A DNA stretch of 64,000 bases from UBA2377 sp964525935 (lineage in GTDB: Bacteria; Verrucomicrobiota; Verrucomicrobiia; Opitutales; Opitutaceae): assembly GCA_964525935.1 (NCBI GenBank), contig CAZGJZ010000007.1:186001-250000 (forward strand). The letters are read 5' to 3'. Made by a program: the position numbers and the translations under genes. Shown in pieces: positions 1 to 10,200 of the stretch. The stretch's first letter is position 1; each line of letters begins with the position of its first letter. The notes under the pieces are model-generated. The model was not told the DNA's origin. It searched no databases and saw only the letters and a program-made list of their open reading frames with translations.

Positions 1-889
1 CGTGGCCGGGCGAGACTTCCTTCACCTGCTCCACCGCGAGATCAAACACCGTCATCAGCGGCGCCCGTTCCGAGGCAAACGCCACCACTTCGTCGTCGCG
101 GTAGTAAAACGCCGGGCGGATCCCCGACGGATCGCGCGCCACGAACGCATCGCCGTTGCCGATCAGGCCGCAAAGCGTGTAGCCGCCATCCCATTTCTGC
201 GCGGCGCGCGTGATCACGCGGCCCAGATTCAGCTCGTCGCTGATGTGCCGCGCGATTTCCTCGCCGGGCTCGCCGGTCGTCCGCTTCTGGCGGTAGAGGT
301 CCTCGTGCTCCTCATCGAGGAAGAAGCCGATTTTTTCCAACACCGCCTGCGTATCCGTCGCGTAGATCGGATGCTGGCCCATCGCCGTCAATGAACGGTT
401 GAGCTCGGTCGTGTTGGTGAGGTTGAAATTGCCGCAGAGCGCGAGATTGCGCGTCGGCCACGGGCTGCGCCGGAAAAACGGATGGCACGACGAAATATTG
501 TAGCCGCCGCTCGTGCCGTAGCGCAGATGGCCCATCAGGAGCTCGCCGCCGAAGTCGAAGGACTTTTTGACGGTCTCGGCAAATTCCGGGTGGATCACGC
601 CGGCGTCGACCTTCTCGTTATACTGCGCGATCAGGGTCTTGAAAATCTTGTCGAGCGGGTTGGATTTCACGCTCCGCTCGCGAAACATAAACGCCTCGCC
701 CGCGGGGATATCGAGTTTCACGCAGGCCACGCCCGCGCCGTCCTGGCCGCGGTTGTGCTGCTTTTCCATCAGGAGGAAAAGCTTGGTGAAGCCCCACAGC
801 GGCGTGCCGTATTTTTCCTGGTAGTAAGAGAGCGGCTTGAGCAACCGCACGACGGCGATACCGCATTCGTGGGTGATCCGGTCGCTCAT
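1..889 (-). CDS. purF: Amidophosphoribosyltransferase (PurF), N-terminal part
   Basis: First committed step of purine synthesis: transfers glutamine-derived ammonia to PRPP. Only the N-terminal glutaminase half (about 296 residues) is in the window; the reading frame is open at base 1, so the phosphoribosyltransferase half lies outside. The start MSDRITHECGIAVV places the N-terminal nucleophile cysteine of class II amidotransferases at residue 9, after a short propeptide. Further family motifs are HNRGQDGAG, GHLRYGTSGG and a CGNFNLTN stretch in the place of NGNLTN. The start is the ATG at 889-887. No Shine-Dalgarno motif is visible. Another purine gene, purL, lies 6 kb away on the opposite strand, so the two are not one operon. 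Confidence 0.9.
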   Translation of the reverse strand, partial: MSDRITHECGIAVVRLLKPLSYYQEKYGTPLWGFTKLFLLMEKQHNRGQDGAGVACVKLDIPAGEAFMFRERSVKSNPLDKIFKTLIAQYNEKVDAGVIHPEFAETVKKSFDFGGELLMGHLRYGTSGGYNISSCHPFFRRSPWPTRNLALCGNFNLTNTTELNRSLTAMGQHPIYATDTQAVLEKIGFFLDEEHEDLYRQKRTTGEPGEEIARHISDELNLGRVITRAAQKWDGGYTLCGLIGNGDAFVARDPSGIRPAFYYRDDEVVAFASERAPLMTVFDLAVEQVKEVSPGH

Positions 890-1066
890 GACGCAAACCC
901 CGTTCGCAGCTGGGCGGCACCGAGGCGGTGCGGCACGTTACGGATGGGAGTTGGGATTGGCGGGAAATGGGTCCTCACGGGCGATAAAGCTGTTCATTCC
1001 GTGCACACCACGCAAATCGTCAACGGATTTTCTCCGGACCCCGCGCCGGCGCGCGCAACGCCCCGG

Positions 1067-2578
1067 CTACGGCCCCGCCCCAACCAGTTGCACCGCATCA
1101 ATCTGCTTCCAGCCCAGGCGCAGGGAGAGATCCAGGGTCAGTTTGATTTTCGCGACCGCATAGCCCGACTGCGGCACGCGCACCGCAAACCACGCAATCG
1201 TGCCCGCGGAGAGATTAAGGCCGGCCTGATCCTTTCCCTCCCACCAGACGTGCGTCGTGCCGTCGGCTTCGATCGCTTCCACTTTCACGATCGTGCCGGG
1301 CGCGTTGTTCTGGCGCACGCGCACCTCCGTCGCCGAAACGGCCCGGGGGAAGGTCAACTCCAGCCAGTCCAAGCTCTTGGAAGAACCGGCATGGCACCAC
1401 GCTTGGGGCGCATCACCCGCCTTGGGCACATTCGGCGCACCCGTGGCTTGGGCAGGAGAGTATTGGGCGTTGCCGTATTGCGACCCCGCCGCACCAGCGG
1501 AAGCCCATTGCCCGTTCGGATCGGCGAGGATTTTCGCTTCCGTCAACTCGGCCGCCGGGACCCGCACACCCGCAGACGGCGCGCCCGCCTTCGCAGGAGC
1601 GGCCACGACCGCGGGAGCAGAAGGCAAATTCGCCGGCGCGGCAGCCGGCTGAGCCGGCGCCGTTGCGGTTTTTGCCGGAGTGGCTGACACGGAAACCGTG
1701 GAGGCCGGCCGGGGCGCGACCGCGGGTGATTTTTTAACCTCGGCCACCAGCCCCGCGAGCATGTCCGGAGGCGGCCACGACCAGGCAGGGGGCGCAGTCA
1801 CCACCGCGGCCGGCCCGGTCAACTGCGCCTGCAACCGCGTGCGCAACGCGTGCAATTCCAAGGGCGGCGGCCCTTTCGCCGACAGGCCGCGGGTCGCGCG
1901 ATTGGCATACCAGAGCGCCGCCGGCAAATTGCCCGCCCGCTCGGCAACAACACCGCGCAGGACCAGCGCGTCGCGCTCGACCGGGGACGATTTCAGCAAA
2001 CCATCCAGCAGCGTCGCCGCCTGCTCCAGCCGGCCGCCGAGCAAGGCTTCGTTCGCCAGCGCAATCGTCCGGCGCGGCGCCGTCGAACGCGCCACAACGC
2101 GAACCGCCCGCGGCACCGACACGGCTTCGCCGCGCCAGCCAGCGCCGTCGTTCACGCGCAGCCGGGCTCGCACGACATAATTTCCCGGGGTGATCGCCGC
2201 GGTGGACGCACTCGAAAACAGCCAGCCGCCGCCGGCCACGCGCGTGGCATCCAGCGTGGCGCGCGGCGAGTCGGGCTCGCCCAACGGCACCGCTTGCACC
2301 GCGCCCGCGCCGCCCGGCGCAGGCGCCAGCTCCACCGTGATCGCCTGCAACCAGGTGCCGGTCGCCGGGGCGATTTCCATCGCGGCGGTTGCGTCGTCCG
2401 GCGCGCGCAGTTCGACCACGACCGCCAGCGGTTCGCCCACTTCAAGCACCTCGCCGGACGTGTCGCGAAAGCCAAAGGAAATGACCGGCGACGGCGCCGC
2501 CGAGGCCGCGACCGTCGCCCACCAGGCGAACACCGCCAGCGCAACGCGGGAGAAAAACCGGGGCGGATGCAGGCTCAT
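1067..2578 (-). CDS. Secreted protein with TPR-like middle and discoidin-like C-terminal domain
   Basis: 503 residues if started at the ATG at 2578. A signal peptide (hydrophobic run ending near ASAAPSP) is followed by an Ig-like stretch, then about residues 160-215 with helical TPR-like pairs (RLEQAATLL, LVLRGVVAERAGNLPAAL). A long Ala/Pro linker follows. The last ~150 residues look like a discoidin/carbohydrate-binding beta-sandwich (YGNAQYSPAQATGAPN, LDWLELTFPRAVSATEVRV). It is probably an envelope or periplasmic protein; the ligand is unknown. The upstream gene's TGA overlaps this ATG by one base (TGATG), so the two are probably translationally coupled. A longer reading frame from 2635 exists but would run into the upstream gene and would bury the signal peptide. 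Confidence 0.7.
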   Translation of the reverse strand: MSLHPPRFFSRVALAVFAWWATVAASAAPSPVISFGFRDTSGEVLEVGEPLAVVVELRAPDDATAAMEIAPATGTWLQAITVELAPAPGGAGAVQAVPLGEPDSPRATLDATRVAGGGWLFSSASTAAITPGNYVVRARLRVNDGAGWRGEAVSVPRAVRVVARSTAPRRTIALANEALLGGRLEQAATLLDGLLKSSPVERDALVLRGVVAERAGNLPAALWYANRATRGLSAKGPPPLELHALRTRLQAQLTGPAAVVTAPPAWSWPPPDMLAGLVAEVKKSPAVAPRPASTVSVSATPAKTATAPAQPAAAPANLPSAPAVVAAPAKAGAPSAGVRVPAAELTEAKILADPNGQWASAGAAGSQYGNAQYSPAQATGAPNVPKAGDAPQAWCHAGSSKSLDWLELTFPRAVSATEVRVRQNNAPGTIVKVEAIEADGTTHVWWEGKDQAGLNLSAGTIAWFAVRVPQSGYAVAKIKLTLDLSLRLGWKQIDAVQLVGAGP

Positions 2579-4947
2579 CAGAATTTGGCCGGCGGCGGTG
2601 GCACGGCGTCGTTGGGACAAATTTGACCGGCGCAATTACCCCCGCCATCCGCCGCCGAGCCGTGGCGGGATTGGGGCTGGCGACCGGGATCGTTCACGCC
2701 GGTGCCCGTGGATGAGGTGCACAGCCCGAAGCCGAGGCGCTCGTCCCCGGCAGCGATGCGGTAGTAACCATTCCTGCCACCCGTCATCGGATAGAAGGTC
2801 GCGAAATGATAGCGCATGATGCAGTCTTGGTTGCCGGAGTGCTGTCCGTGCTCGGCGCCCACCAGCCCGCTGAGCGCAAAGGCGTCGCTCGCCATGCTTT
2901 CGCAGAGTTGCCGGACCTGCGCTTCACTCATCTTCGGATAACCCGGCTCGCCCGGCCTACCCATGTAGATCGACCCAAAGAGTTGTTCTGCTTCGGTCAC
3001 CCAGGCTTGGTAGCGGGGATACAGCTTCGCCGCGACATCGCCGCCCGTCTCCTCCAGCAATTCCACCGGTGATTCCTCGGCGCCGCGCATCGCGAAATAC
3101 GGCCGGCCCGCGGTGTTGTTCTCGTTGGTCGGCGAAACAAACACGAACTCGATCGTGCCGTCGCCGTTGCCGTGCTCGAGTGCGCCGACCGAGTGCATGA
3201 TCTCATGGGCCACCGCCCGGTCGAAGGTCCTGCCTTGGTCGGCGGGCGCAAGGTTGTAGGGCTTGCTGAAATCGCTGTCCGCATGGCCACGCGGGAGAAT
3301 GCCGATGCCCTCCACGGCGCCCGGACGAAAACCGACGGGACTGTCCCTATACTGGGACGTCGCCACGGTGAATCCGCCGGTGCCGCCCAAGGCCGCGGCC
3401 GAGTCGAAGGTCTTGATCCAGACGCCGTGCTGGTCGATGACGTGCGCCCCCTGCGTGTAGTTCTGGTTCATGAGCCGCGTCTCCACCGACATCTCGTTCT
3501 CGGATCGCAACGTGTGCACGCGCAGCTTGGAGAGCGACTTGAACAGCCCGATGCCGCGATCCCCGTCGGGGCCCATGCGGTTGAGCACGAAGAAATCCTT
3601 TTTCTTCGGGTCCCCGTCGACGTGTTTTCCGTCCACGATCCAGCCGCGGTATTCTTCCCAAAGCGTGTAACCGTCGCCCTTGTTGCCGTCGCCCACCGGG
3701 TCGTCCTCGTCATCGAGTTCATCGGCACCGGATTTGTGCTGCTCCTTCCAACCGTCGGCGATGTGCGACTCGGGTGCGCGTTTGGGCACGCGCAATCCGA
3801 ACTCGGACTTGCCCGTGAGCTTGCCCTTGACCCGCCGGCCGTCGGCCATGACGGCCGTGACCTGCAGCTTCGACCAGCCGCCCCAGTCGCGCGGCACGAC
3901 CTTGACCGCGTCGGTAAATCCCTCCCGCACCGCGCGCTCCATGCGCTGCTTCGTTTCGTTGAGCACGAACATTTCGCCGTCGGCCTCCAGGTAGAGATCT
4001 TCCCGGACATCCATGTCGCCCACCGGGTAATTCATCGCAACCCCCGGTTCCCCGGAAGTGTCCTCGAGTTCCCAGATGAATTTCTCGACCCGCACCGGAG
4101 GCTTGCCGCCGCTGGCCGTCACCACGCGGGCCGTCACGGCCAGCGGGTCGCCGGGCCCGGCATCCGGCGTCGTCTCAGGCCGCCAGGTCTGGTAGTTGGC
4201 CGGCTCCTCGATTTCCAATTTCAGCTCCTCCAGCGCCGCCGGCTCCAGATAGACCGCGACCTCCCACGTCGGATGCGGGTCGACGCCGATCAGGGACGAG
4301 GAAGTGATCAACGTCGTCTCCCGCTCGCCCGTGCCATACAACACGAAGCCCCGCGCCGGAAACGGAAACGGTTTGCTGCTGTTCACCGCAAATGCACTGG
4401 CCGTATCCTGGTCGCGAAACACCTGCCCCGTCTGCGTGAGGGTCGTTTTCTTATACACCTCCATCGGCCGCTTCGCGCCCCACTTCATCTTGAACGACCA
4501 GCCGCGCTTGGGATGAAACTGGAGCTCGGGTTTTTCATCCGGGTCGAGTTGCAACGGTCCGCTCGTGCCAAACCAGCTTTCCACCCGCGCCCCGTTGCCG
4601 TTGAGTTTCGAGCGGTAGGCTGAATCCAAATTCGAGCCCACCACCCGGCCGCGCCATACCGCGGGTTCGTCCTCGAACTCATCGAGCACAAATTCAACGC
4701 TCAGCACCGCATCGTAGGTAAAGGTCGCCCCCGGCAGCTTGAACGGCAGCTTCGTCTCATTGCTGCGCACCGAGGCCAGAAACGTGCCGCGCCAGGCCTT
4801 CACGTCATGGAAACGCGCCTCCGGGTTCTCCTGCGCCAGGCCGCCCGCACCTCCCCATGCGCTCGCGCACAAGCAAACCGCGCACCAACGCGCCAATCGG
4901 CTGAACCTGCCGCTCGAAACTGTGTGGGGGGAAAACATCGCGGCCAT
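2578..4947 (-). CDS. Large secreted protein with metzincin-like motifs
   Basis: About 789 residues from an ATG at 4947 (4938 is also possible; the frame is open back to 5007). The N-terminus has basic residues followed by a hydrophobic CAVCLCASAWGGAGG stretch, taken as a signal peptide. Near residue 580 is AHEIMHSVGALEHG, an HExxHxxG zinc-binding motif. Near residue 709 is DCIMRY, which matches the Met-turn of metzincin proteases. The spacing to the third ligand is H at +12 rather than the usual +11, so activity is uncertain. The first 550 residues look like beta-rich extracellular domains with acidic segments (DELDDEDDPVGDG). The family is not recognised. It is coupled to the next gene downstream, which also encodes a secreted protein. 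Confidence 0.65.
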   Translation of the reverse strand: MAAMFSPHTVSSGRFSRLARWCAVCLCASAWGGAGGLAQENPEARFHDVKAWRGTFLASVRSNETKLPFKLPGATFTYDAVLSVEFVLDEFEDEPAVWRGRVVGSNLDSAYRSKLNGNGARVESWFGTSGPLQLDPDEKPELQFHPKRGWSFKMKWGAKRPMEVYKKTTLTQTGQVFRDQDTASAFAVNSSKPFPFPARGFVLYGTGERETTLITSSSLIGVDPHPTWEVAVYLEPAALEELKLEIEEPANYQTWRPETTPDAGPGDPLAVTARVVTASGGKPPVRVEKFIWELEDTSGEPGVAMNYPVGDMDVREDLYLEADGEMFVLNETKQRMERAVREGFTDAVKVVPRDWGGWSKLQVTAVMADGRRVKGKLTGKSEFGLRVPKRAPESHIADGWKEQHKSGADELDDEDDPVGDGNKGDGYTLWEEYRGWIVDGKHVDGDPKKKDFFVLNRMGPDGDRGIGLFKSLSKLRVHTLRSENEMSVETRLMNQNYTQGAHVIDQHGVWIKTFDSAAALGGTGGFTVATSQYRDSPVGFRPGAVEGIGILPRGHADSDFSKPYNLAPADQGRTFDRAVAHEIMHSVGALEHGNGDGTIEFVFVSPTNENNTAGRPYFAMRGAEESPVELLEETGGDVAAKLYPRYQAWVTEAEQLFGSIYMGRPGEPGYPKMSEAQVRQLCESMASDAFALSGLVGAEHGQHSGNQDCIMRYHFATFYPMTGGRNGYYRIAAGDERLGFGLCTSSTGTGVNDPGRQPQSRHGSAADGGGNCAGQICPNDAVPPPPAKF

Positions 4948-5263
4948 CCAAGGCGGGCGCTTGGCAAGGCAGGCCGCGTATCTCCCAACCCGCGCACCCC
5001 ACGTCAATGGCTATTTGGCTGCCCCTAAATATTATCCCTTAAACCCCGCGCCGCTGACTGCCGCCGAGCAGGCCATCCTCAAAAAGCTCCCCAGCTACGG
5101 CCGAGACGCGCCGCCAGCCAGACACTTCCACCTTCCGTTTGGAATCCCGGTCCGGTTGGTGATCAAAGCGGATTGGAAAAACAAACCGGAACACTTCATT
5201 GCGACAGGGCGTGAAGGTAGATCATGTGCGGAGCATCCCTGTCACCGGCCAACGTCGCTCCCT
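4948..5263. other. Gene-free stretch with possible promoter for the downstream minus-strand pair
   Basis: A 316-base gap between two minus-strand genes. On the minus strand, around 5022-5045, an AT-rich patch (GGGATAATATTTAG) stands out against the GC-rich surroundings and could hold a -10-like TAATAT for the secreted metzincin-like gene. No clear -35 was found. A plus-strand frame here (with LTAAEQAILKKL) has no convincing start and runs open only because it shadows the neighbouring gene. Confidence 0.3.
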
Positions 5264-7060
5264 TCACTTCTCCACATACCACGTCAGCGTGCCTTCGTAG
5301 GTGGCCCAATTGGGAATAATCGGCGGCGACCGAAACACCCCACTGCCATCCGCACCGACCGTGATCAGCACCCGCTTCAGCCCGTTCGCCGTTTGCTGCA
5401 CGCCGATCCCGACCACGCACTCGCCAAACTGGTAACTGATCGGCTTCGAAGGCTGCACCCGAATCAAATCCCCATCCAATTGGTAACGGCCCGAGTGCCG
5501 GGTCGATCCCTTCATGTTTCCGAACTGCGGATTCGCGGAGTAATAGGCGAAATCATAATCATACGTGCCGTCCGCCCCCATCCGAAACGATCCGCCCGCC
5601 GACGTCACCGCCGCCCCCGCCCCCAATCCGGTGGTCGAGTTCACATACATGCCGCCGTAGGAGCTGCTCGACGTGCCCCAATGCCCCTGGATTTCCGCCG
5701 GCGAAAAATAGCCGCCGGCCGGATAAGGCGCACTGCCTTTCGCCGGTTTGATCGAGTCCAGCATCGCCGCCAGTGGCACCGCCAGCGCGCGCATGGCCGA
5801 ACCTTCTTTGAAGACGTTCATCCCCAACCCGGGATCATTGGGCACCACCAGCGCGATGATCGGCCGCACGCGATTCTCCCCGAGCTCGATCAGATACAAC
5901 ACCGCGTAATGCTGCAGGTCGCCCTCCGCAGCGTCCTTCCGGCGGAAAAAGCGCCCCATGTAATCCACCACCAGTCCCGACTTCAGCCGCGAGCGATAAT
6001 GCGCAATCGTGTCACCCAGCTCGTAGGCGGAAAACTGGGCGGTCCACATCGCGTTAAACATCGCCTGCGCGCCGCCCTCCATCTCCTGAACCGGCAGCAC
6101 CCCAATGTAACTGACATAGCGCGCCCGGCTGTTCGGATCGGGCTGACCGTCGTTGCGCATCTCATGCAAAGTCGCCCGGAAACCCGTGCCCCAGTCGGCC
6201 GTCTCCCGCGTCCAACCGGACGGCGGGATGTAAGTAATCTCCGACACACCCGGCCCTTCGCGCCGTTTTGCATCAGCAACCGTCCCCGTGGATTTTTGTG
6301 CCGGCATCACGCGCGCAGCGCCCTCGGCCTGCTTGGCCAGCGCGGCCTCGGCCGTCTTGCTCACCGTCAGGCCATTGGGCCCAATATCGATCAACTCAGG
6401 CGACGCCCCAAACAGCGACGCAAATCCCGCCGCGGCCAGTTTCCGCAAATCCGCCTTCGCGGACGGCTCTGTCGCCACCTCATTGATCGCGAGGATGAAC
6501 GCAGGAAACCCCATGCAAAACTCCCACAACTGCTGTTTCTCCGCGTCGCCGGCCTTCCCCATTTCCGGCCCACCCATCACGCTAGCAACTTGCGCATACA
6601 CCGCCTCGAGCGCGGTGCCCGACACCTCTTCCTGCCGCACATAACCCCAAAGCTGGGTCAGGAAAACAGTCACCGCCGCCGCGACATCGTTATCGTGCTT
6701 CTCGGCGGCGAGCACCCGGTTCATCTCGATCGCTCCCTTTTCGAGCACTTCCAGCACCACCGCTCGCTCGGCGTCGTTAGACGCAAGGCCCTTGGCCATC
6801 TCCGGCAAAACCAGCCACCGGCCGGCCGGCTTGAAGCGAAACGTCGCTTTGAGCGCGGCCACTTTGTCCGCGGGCAATGCCGCGGCTTGCTTGGCCGCGT
6901 TTTTTTCCGCGAGTTGCCGCACCAACCCGCTGAGCGGTGACGAAGGCGGAGCGGGCAAATCGCCGGCCGCCAGATCCACTCCCCCAACTCCCGTCATCAC
7001 CATCGCCACCAAGGCCCAGCCGAAGCGCCAAATCGTCGCCCGAGAAGGTAAATAGCTCAT
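5264..7060 (-). CDS. Exported protein of unknown function
   Basis: 598 residues with an N-terminal signal peptide (basic start, hydrophobic ALVAMVMTGVGGVDLAAG). Residues ~35-230 are Ala-rich and helical (LVRQLAEKNAAKQAAALP, LRKLAAAGFASLFG). Residues ~290-450 look like a compact alpha/beta domain (IPPSGWTRETADWGTGF). The C-terminal ~150 residues are Gly/Ser/Tyr-rich and beta-like, resembling a lipocalin-type 'response' domain (DGTYDYDFAYYSAN, RHSGRYQLDGDLIRV). I do not recognise the family. It lies head to head with purL across about 150 bases, so the two presumably have separate promoters in that gap. Its length and continuous frame support a real gene. Confidence 0.65.
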   Translation of the reverse strand: MSYLPSRATIWRFGWALVAMVMTGVGGVDLAAGDLPAPPSSPLSGLVRQLAEKNAAKQAAALPADKVAALKATFRFKPAGRWLVLPEMAKGLASNDAERAVVLEVLEKGAIEMNRVLAAEKHDNDVAAAVTVFLTQLWGYVRQEEVSGTALEAVYAQVASVMGGPEMGKAGDAEKQQLWEFCMGFPAFILAINEVATEPSAKADLRKLAAAGFASLFGASPELIDIGPNGLTVSKTAEAALAKQAEGAARVMPAQKSTGTVADAKRREGPGVSEITYIPPSGWTRETADWGTGFRATLHEMRNDGQPDPNSRARYVSYIGVLPVQEMEGGAQAMFNAMWTAQFSAYELGDTIAHYRSRLKSGLVVDYMGRFFRRKDAAEGDLQHYAVLYLIELGENRVRPIIALVVPNDPGLGMNVFKEGSAMRALAVPLAAMLDSIKPAKGSAPYPAGGYFSPAEIQGHWGTSSSSYGGMYVNSTTGLGAGAAVTSAGGSFRMGADGTYDYDFAYYSANPQFGNMKGSTRHSGRYQLDGDLIRVQPSKPISYQFGECVVGIGVQQTANGLKRVLITVGADGSGVFRSPPIIPNWATYEGTLTWYVEK

Positions 7061-7211
7061 AATGTGAGAAGCTCATCGATAAAATTAGCCCGACATCCCC
7101 CGGCAAGGGCAAACCCGCACCTAAAGAACGGCAAACTGAGCCTGTCACGGGCCCGTTTTCCCATCGCCAAACGCTTTCCTTCCCTGTTTCGAGTAGGGCC
7201 TCTTTTCGACC

Positions 7212-10200
7212 ATGCTGACTCTCCGCGGCTCACCTGCCCTTTCCCAGTTCCGTCTTCAAAAACTCCTTTCGGACTTCACCGCCGCCGGGTTGCCGGTGCG
7301 GGCCATCACCGCGGAATTTTTCCACGTCGCCGAACTCAAGGGCGAGCTCAACCCCGGGGAGCTCGCCGTCCTCGAAAAGCTCCTCACCTATGGCCCGAGC
7401 CGTGCCGTCGCGCCGATCACCGGCCTGACGCTGGTCGTCACTCCGCGCCCCGGCACGATTTCCCCCTGGTCCTCCAAGGCCACCGACATCGCCCACATCT
7501 GCGGACTCGCCAAAATCAAACGCCTCGAACGCGTCGTCGTTTACACCATCGATTTCTCCGTGGCTCATGCGGCAGTCAGCGCCGGACAGCGCGACACCCT
7601 CGTGGCCAAGCTGCACGATCGGATGACCCAGGCCGTTTTCACCAAGATCAGTGCTTGCGCCGAACTTTTTCACCACGAGCAACCGCGCTCGATGACCAGC
7701 GTGCCGGTCCTCGCTCAAGGTCGCGCCGCGCTCGTCGCCGCCAACACCTCGCTCGGCCTCGCGCTCGCCGATGATGAAATCGATTACCTCGTCGCCGCCT
7801 TCACCAAGCTCGGCCGCGACCCGAATGACATCGAGCTCATGATGTTTGCGCAGGCCAACTCCGAGCACTGCCGCCACAAGATCTTCAACGCCACCTGGGA
7901 AATCGACGGCGCCACCAAGGACCGCTCGCTGTTCCAGATGATCAAGAACACCTACGAGCTGCACCGCGACGGCATCCTGTCCGCCTACAAGGACAACGCC
8001 GCCGTCATCGCCGGCTCCCGCGGCGGACGCTTCTTCGCCGACCCGCGCACCAACGATTACGTCAGCAGCGACGAGGACATCCATCTCCTCTGCAAGGTCG
8101 AGACGCACAACCACCCGACCGCCATCTCACCCTTTCCCGGCGCCGCCACCGGCTCCGGCGGCGAGATCCGCGACGAAGGCGCCACCGGCCGCGGCTCCAA
8201 GCCCAAGGCCGGCCTCGTCGGTTTTTCCGTTTCCAATCTTCGCCTCCCCGGCGCCATCCAGCCGTGGGAGAAAGATAACGGCAAACCCGGTCGCATCGTC
8301 TCCGCCCTCGACATCATGCTCGAAGGCCCGCTCGGCGGCGCCGCGTTCAACAACGAGTTCGGCCGCCCCGCCATCAACGGCTATTTCCGCACCTTCGAAG
8401 CCGAGGTGCCCTCGGCGGTTGAAAGTTCCCAGTTGAAAGTTGAAAGCCAAACCGCCGGCAAGGCTGGCTCGGTCTCTCAACCCTCAACTTTCAACTCTCA
8501 ACTGCCTCCCGCCACTGAGCTCCGGGGCTACCACAAACCGATTATGCTGGCGGGAGGCCTCGGCAACATCCGCGCCGACCACGTGCAGAAGGGCAAAATC
8601 AATCCCGGCGACCAGCTCATCGTCCTCGGCGGACCCGCCATGCTCATCGGCCTCGGTGGCGGCGCCGCCAGTTCCATGGCCAGCGGCTCCGGCCAGGAAG
8701 ACCTCGATTTCGCCAGTGTGCAGCGCGACAACGCCGAGATGGAGCGCCGCTGTCAGGAAGTCATCGACCGCTGCTGGGCCCTCGGCGACGAAAACCCCAT
8801 CTCCTTCATCCACGACGTCGGCGCCGGCGGCGTTTCCAACGCCCTGCCCGAACTCGTCAACGACGGTGGCCGCGGCGGCAAGTTCAACCTCCGCAAGCTC
8901 CCCAACGACGAGCCCGGCATGTCCCCGCTCGAGATCTGGTGCAACGAATCGCAGGAGCGCTACGTCCTCGCCGTCCCCGCCGCCCGCCTCGCCACCTTCA
9001 CGCAACTCTGCGAACGCGAGCGCGCACCCTTCGCCGTCGTCGGCGAAGCCACCGAGGAGCGAAATCTCGTCGTCGAAGACCCGCACTTTAAGAACACGCC
9101 CATCGATCTCCCGCTCGAAGTCCTGCTCGGCAAACCGCCGCGCATGCACCGCAAAGAAACCTCGCTGGTCCGCCCTCAGGTTCCCTTGGCACTTGGAGAC
9201 TTGTCACTTGCGGACGCAGTCCGCCGCGTCCTCTCGCATCCCACCGTCGCCGACAAAACCTTCCTCATCTCCATCGGTGATCGCACGCTCGGCGGCCTCA
9301 TCGCCCGCGACCAGATGGTCGGCCCGTGGCAGGTCCCTGTCGCCGACTGCGCCGTCACCGCCGCTGCCTTCGACGTTTACACCGGCGAAGCCATGGCCAT
9401 GGGCGAACGCACACCCGTCGCCGTCAACAACGCCGCCGCCTCCGCCCGTCTCGCCGTCGGCGAAGCGCTCACCAATCTCGCCGCCGCCCAGATCGGCGAC
9501 CTCGGCAAAGTAAATCTCTCCGCCAATTGGATGGCCGCCCCCGCCGTCCCCGGCGACGCCGCCGATCTTTACGCCGCCGTGCAAGCTGTCGGCATGGAAC
9601 TCTGCCCCGCCCTCGGCATCACGATCCCCGTTGGCAAGGACAGCATGAGCATGTCCACCGTTTGGCAGGACAAACCGAAAGACGGTGCCAAAGGCGCCCA
9701 GAAACGCATCACCGCCCCCGTCTCGCTCATCGTCTCCGCCTTCGCCGCGGTCACCGACATCCGCCGCACCCTCACACCGCAGCTGCAATACGACCAAACA
9801 TTAAACGCAGAGAACACGAAGATCGCGGAGACTGGCAAATCCAGCCCCTCCGCGCCCTCTGCGCCCTCCGCGTTTAAAAGCCCGAATTCCCAAACCATCG
9901 GCGAAACGGTTCTTCTGTTGGTCGATTTAGGTCACAACCAAAACCGCCTCGGCGGCTCGATCCTCGCACAGGTCGTTTCGCAAATGGGCGAGGCTACGCC
10001 CGACGTCGACAGCCCCACGCAGCTGAAGGCTTTCTGGAACGTCATCCAGCAACTCGGCCGCGACGGCAAACTCCTCGCCTACCACGACCGTTCCGATGGC
10101 GGTCTCCTCGCCACCGTCGTCGAGATGGCCTTCGCCGGCCACACTGGCGTCGATCTCACTCTCCCTGCCGGCGATGCCTTCGCCGCGCTCTTCGCCGAGG

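Noticed and set aside
4739..6940. 733-residue plus-strand frame
   Set aside because: Antisense to two minus-strand secreted proteins; Arg/His/Pro-rich, no start or motif. The short LTAAEQAILKKL part was considered but lacks a start.
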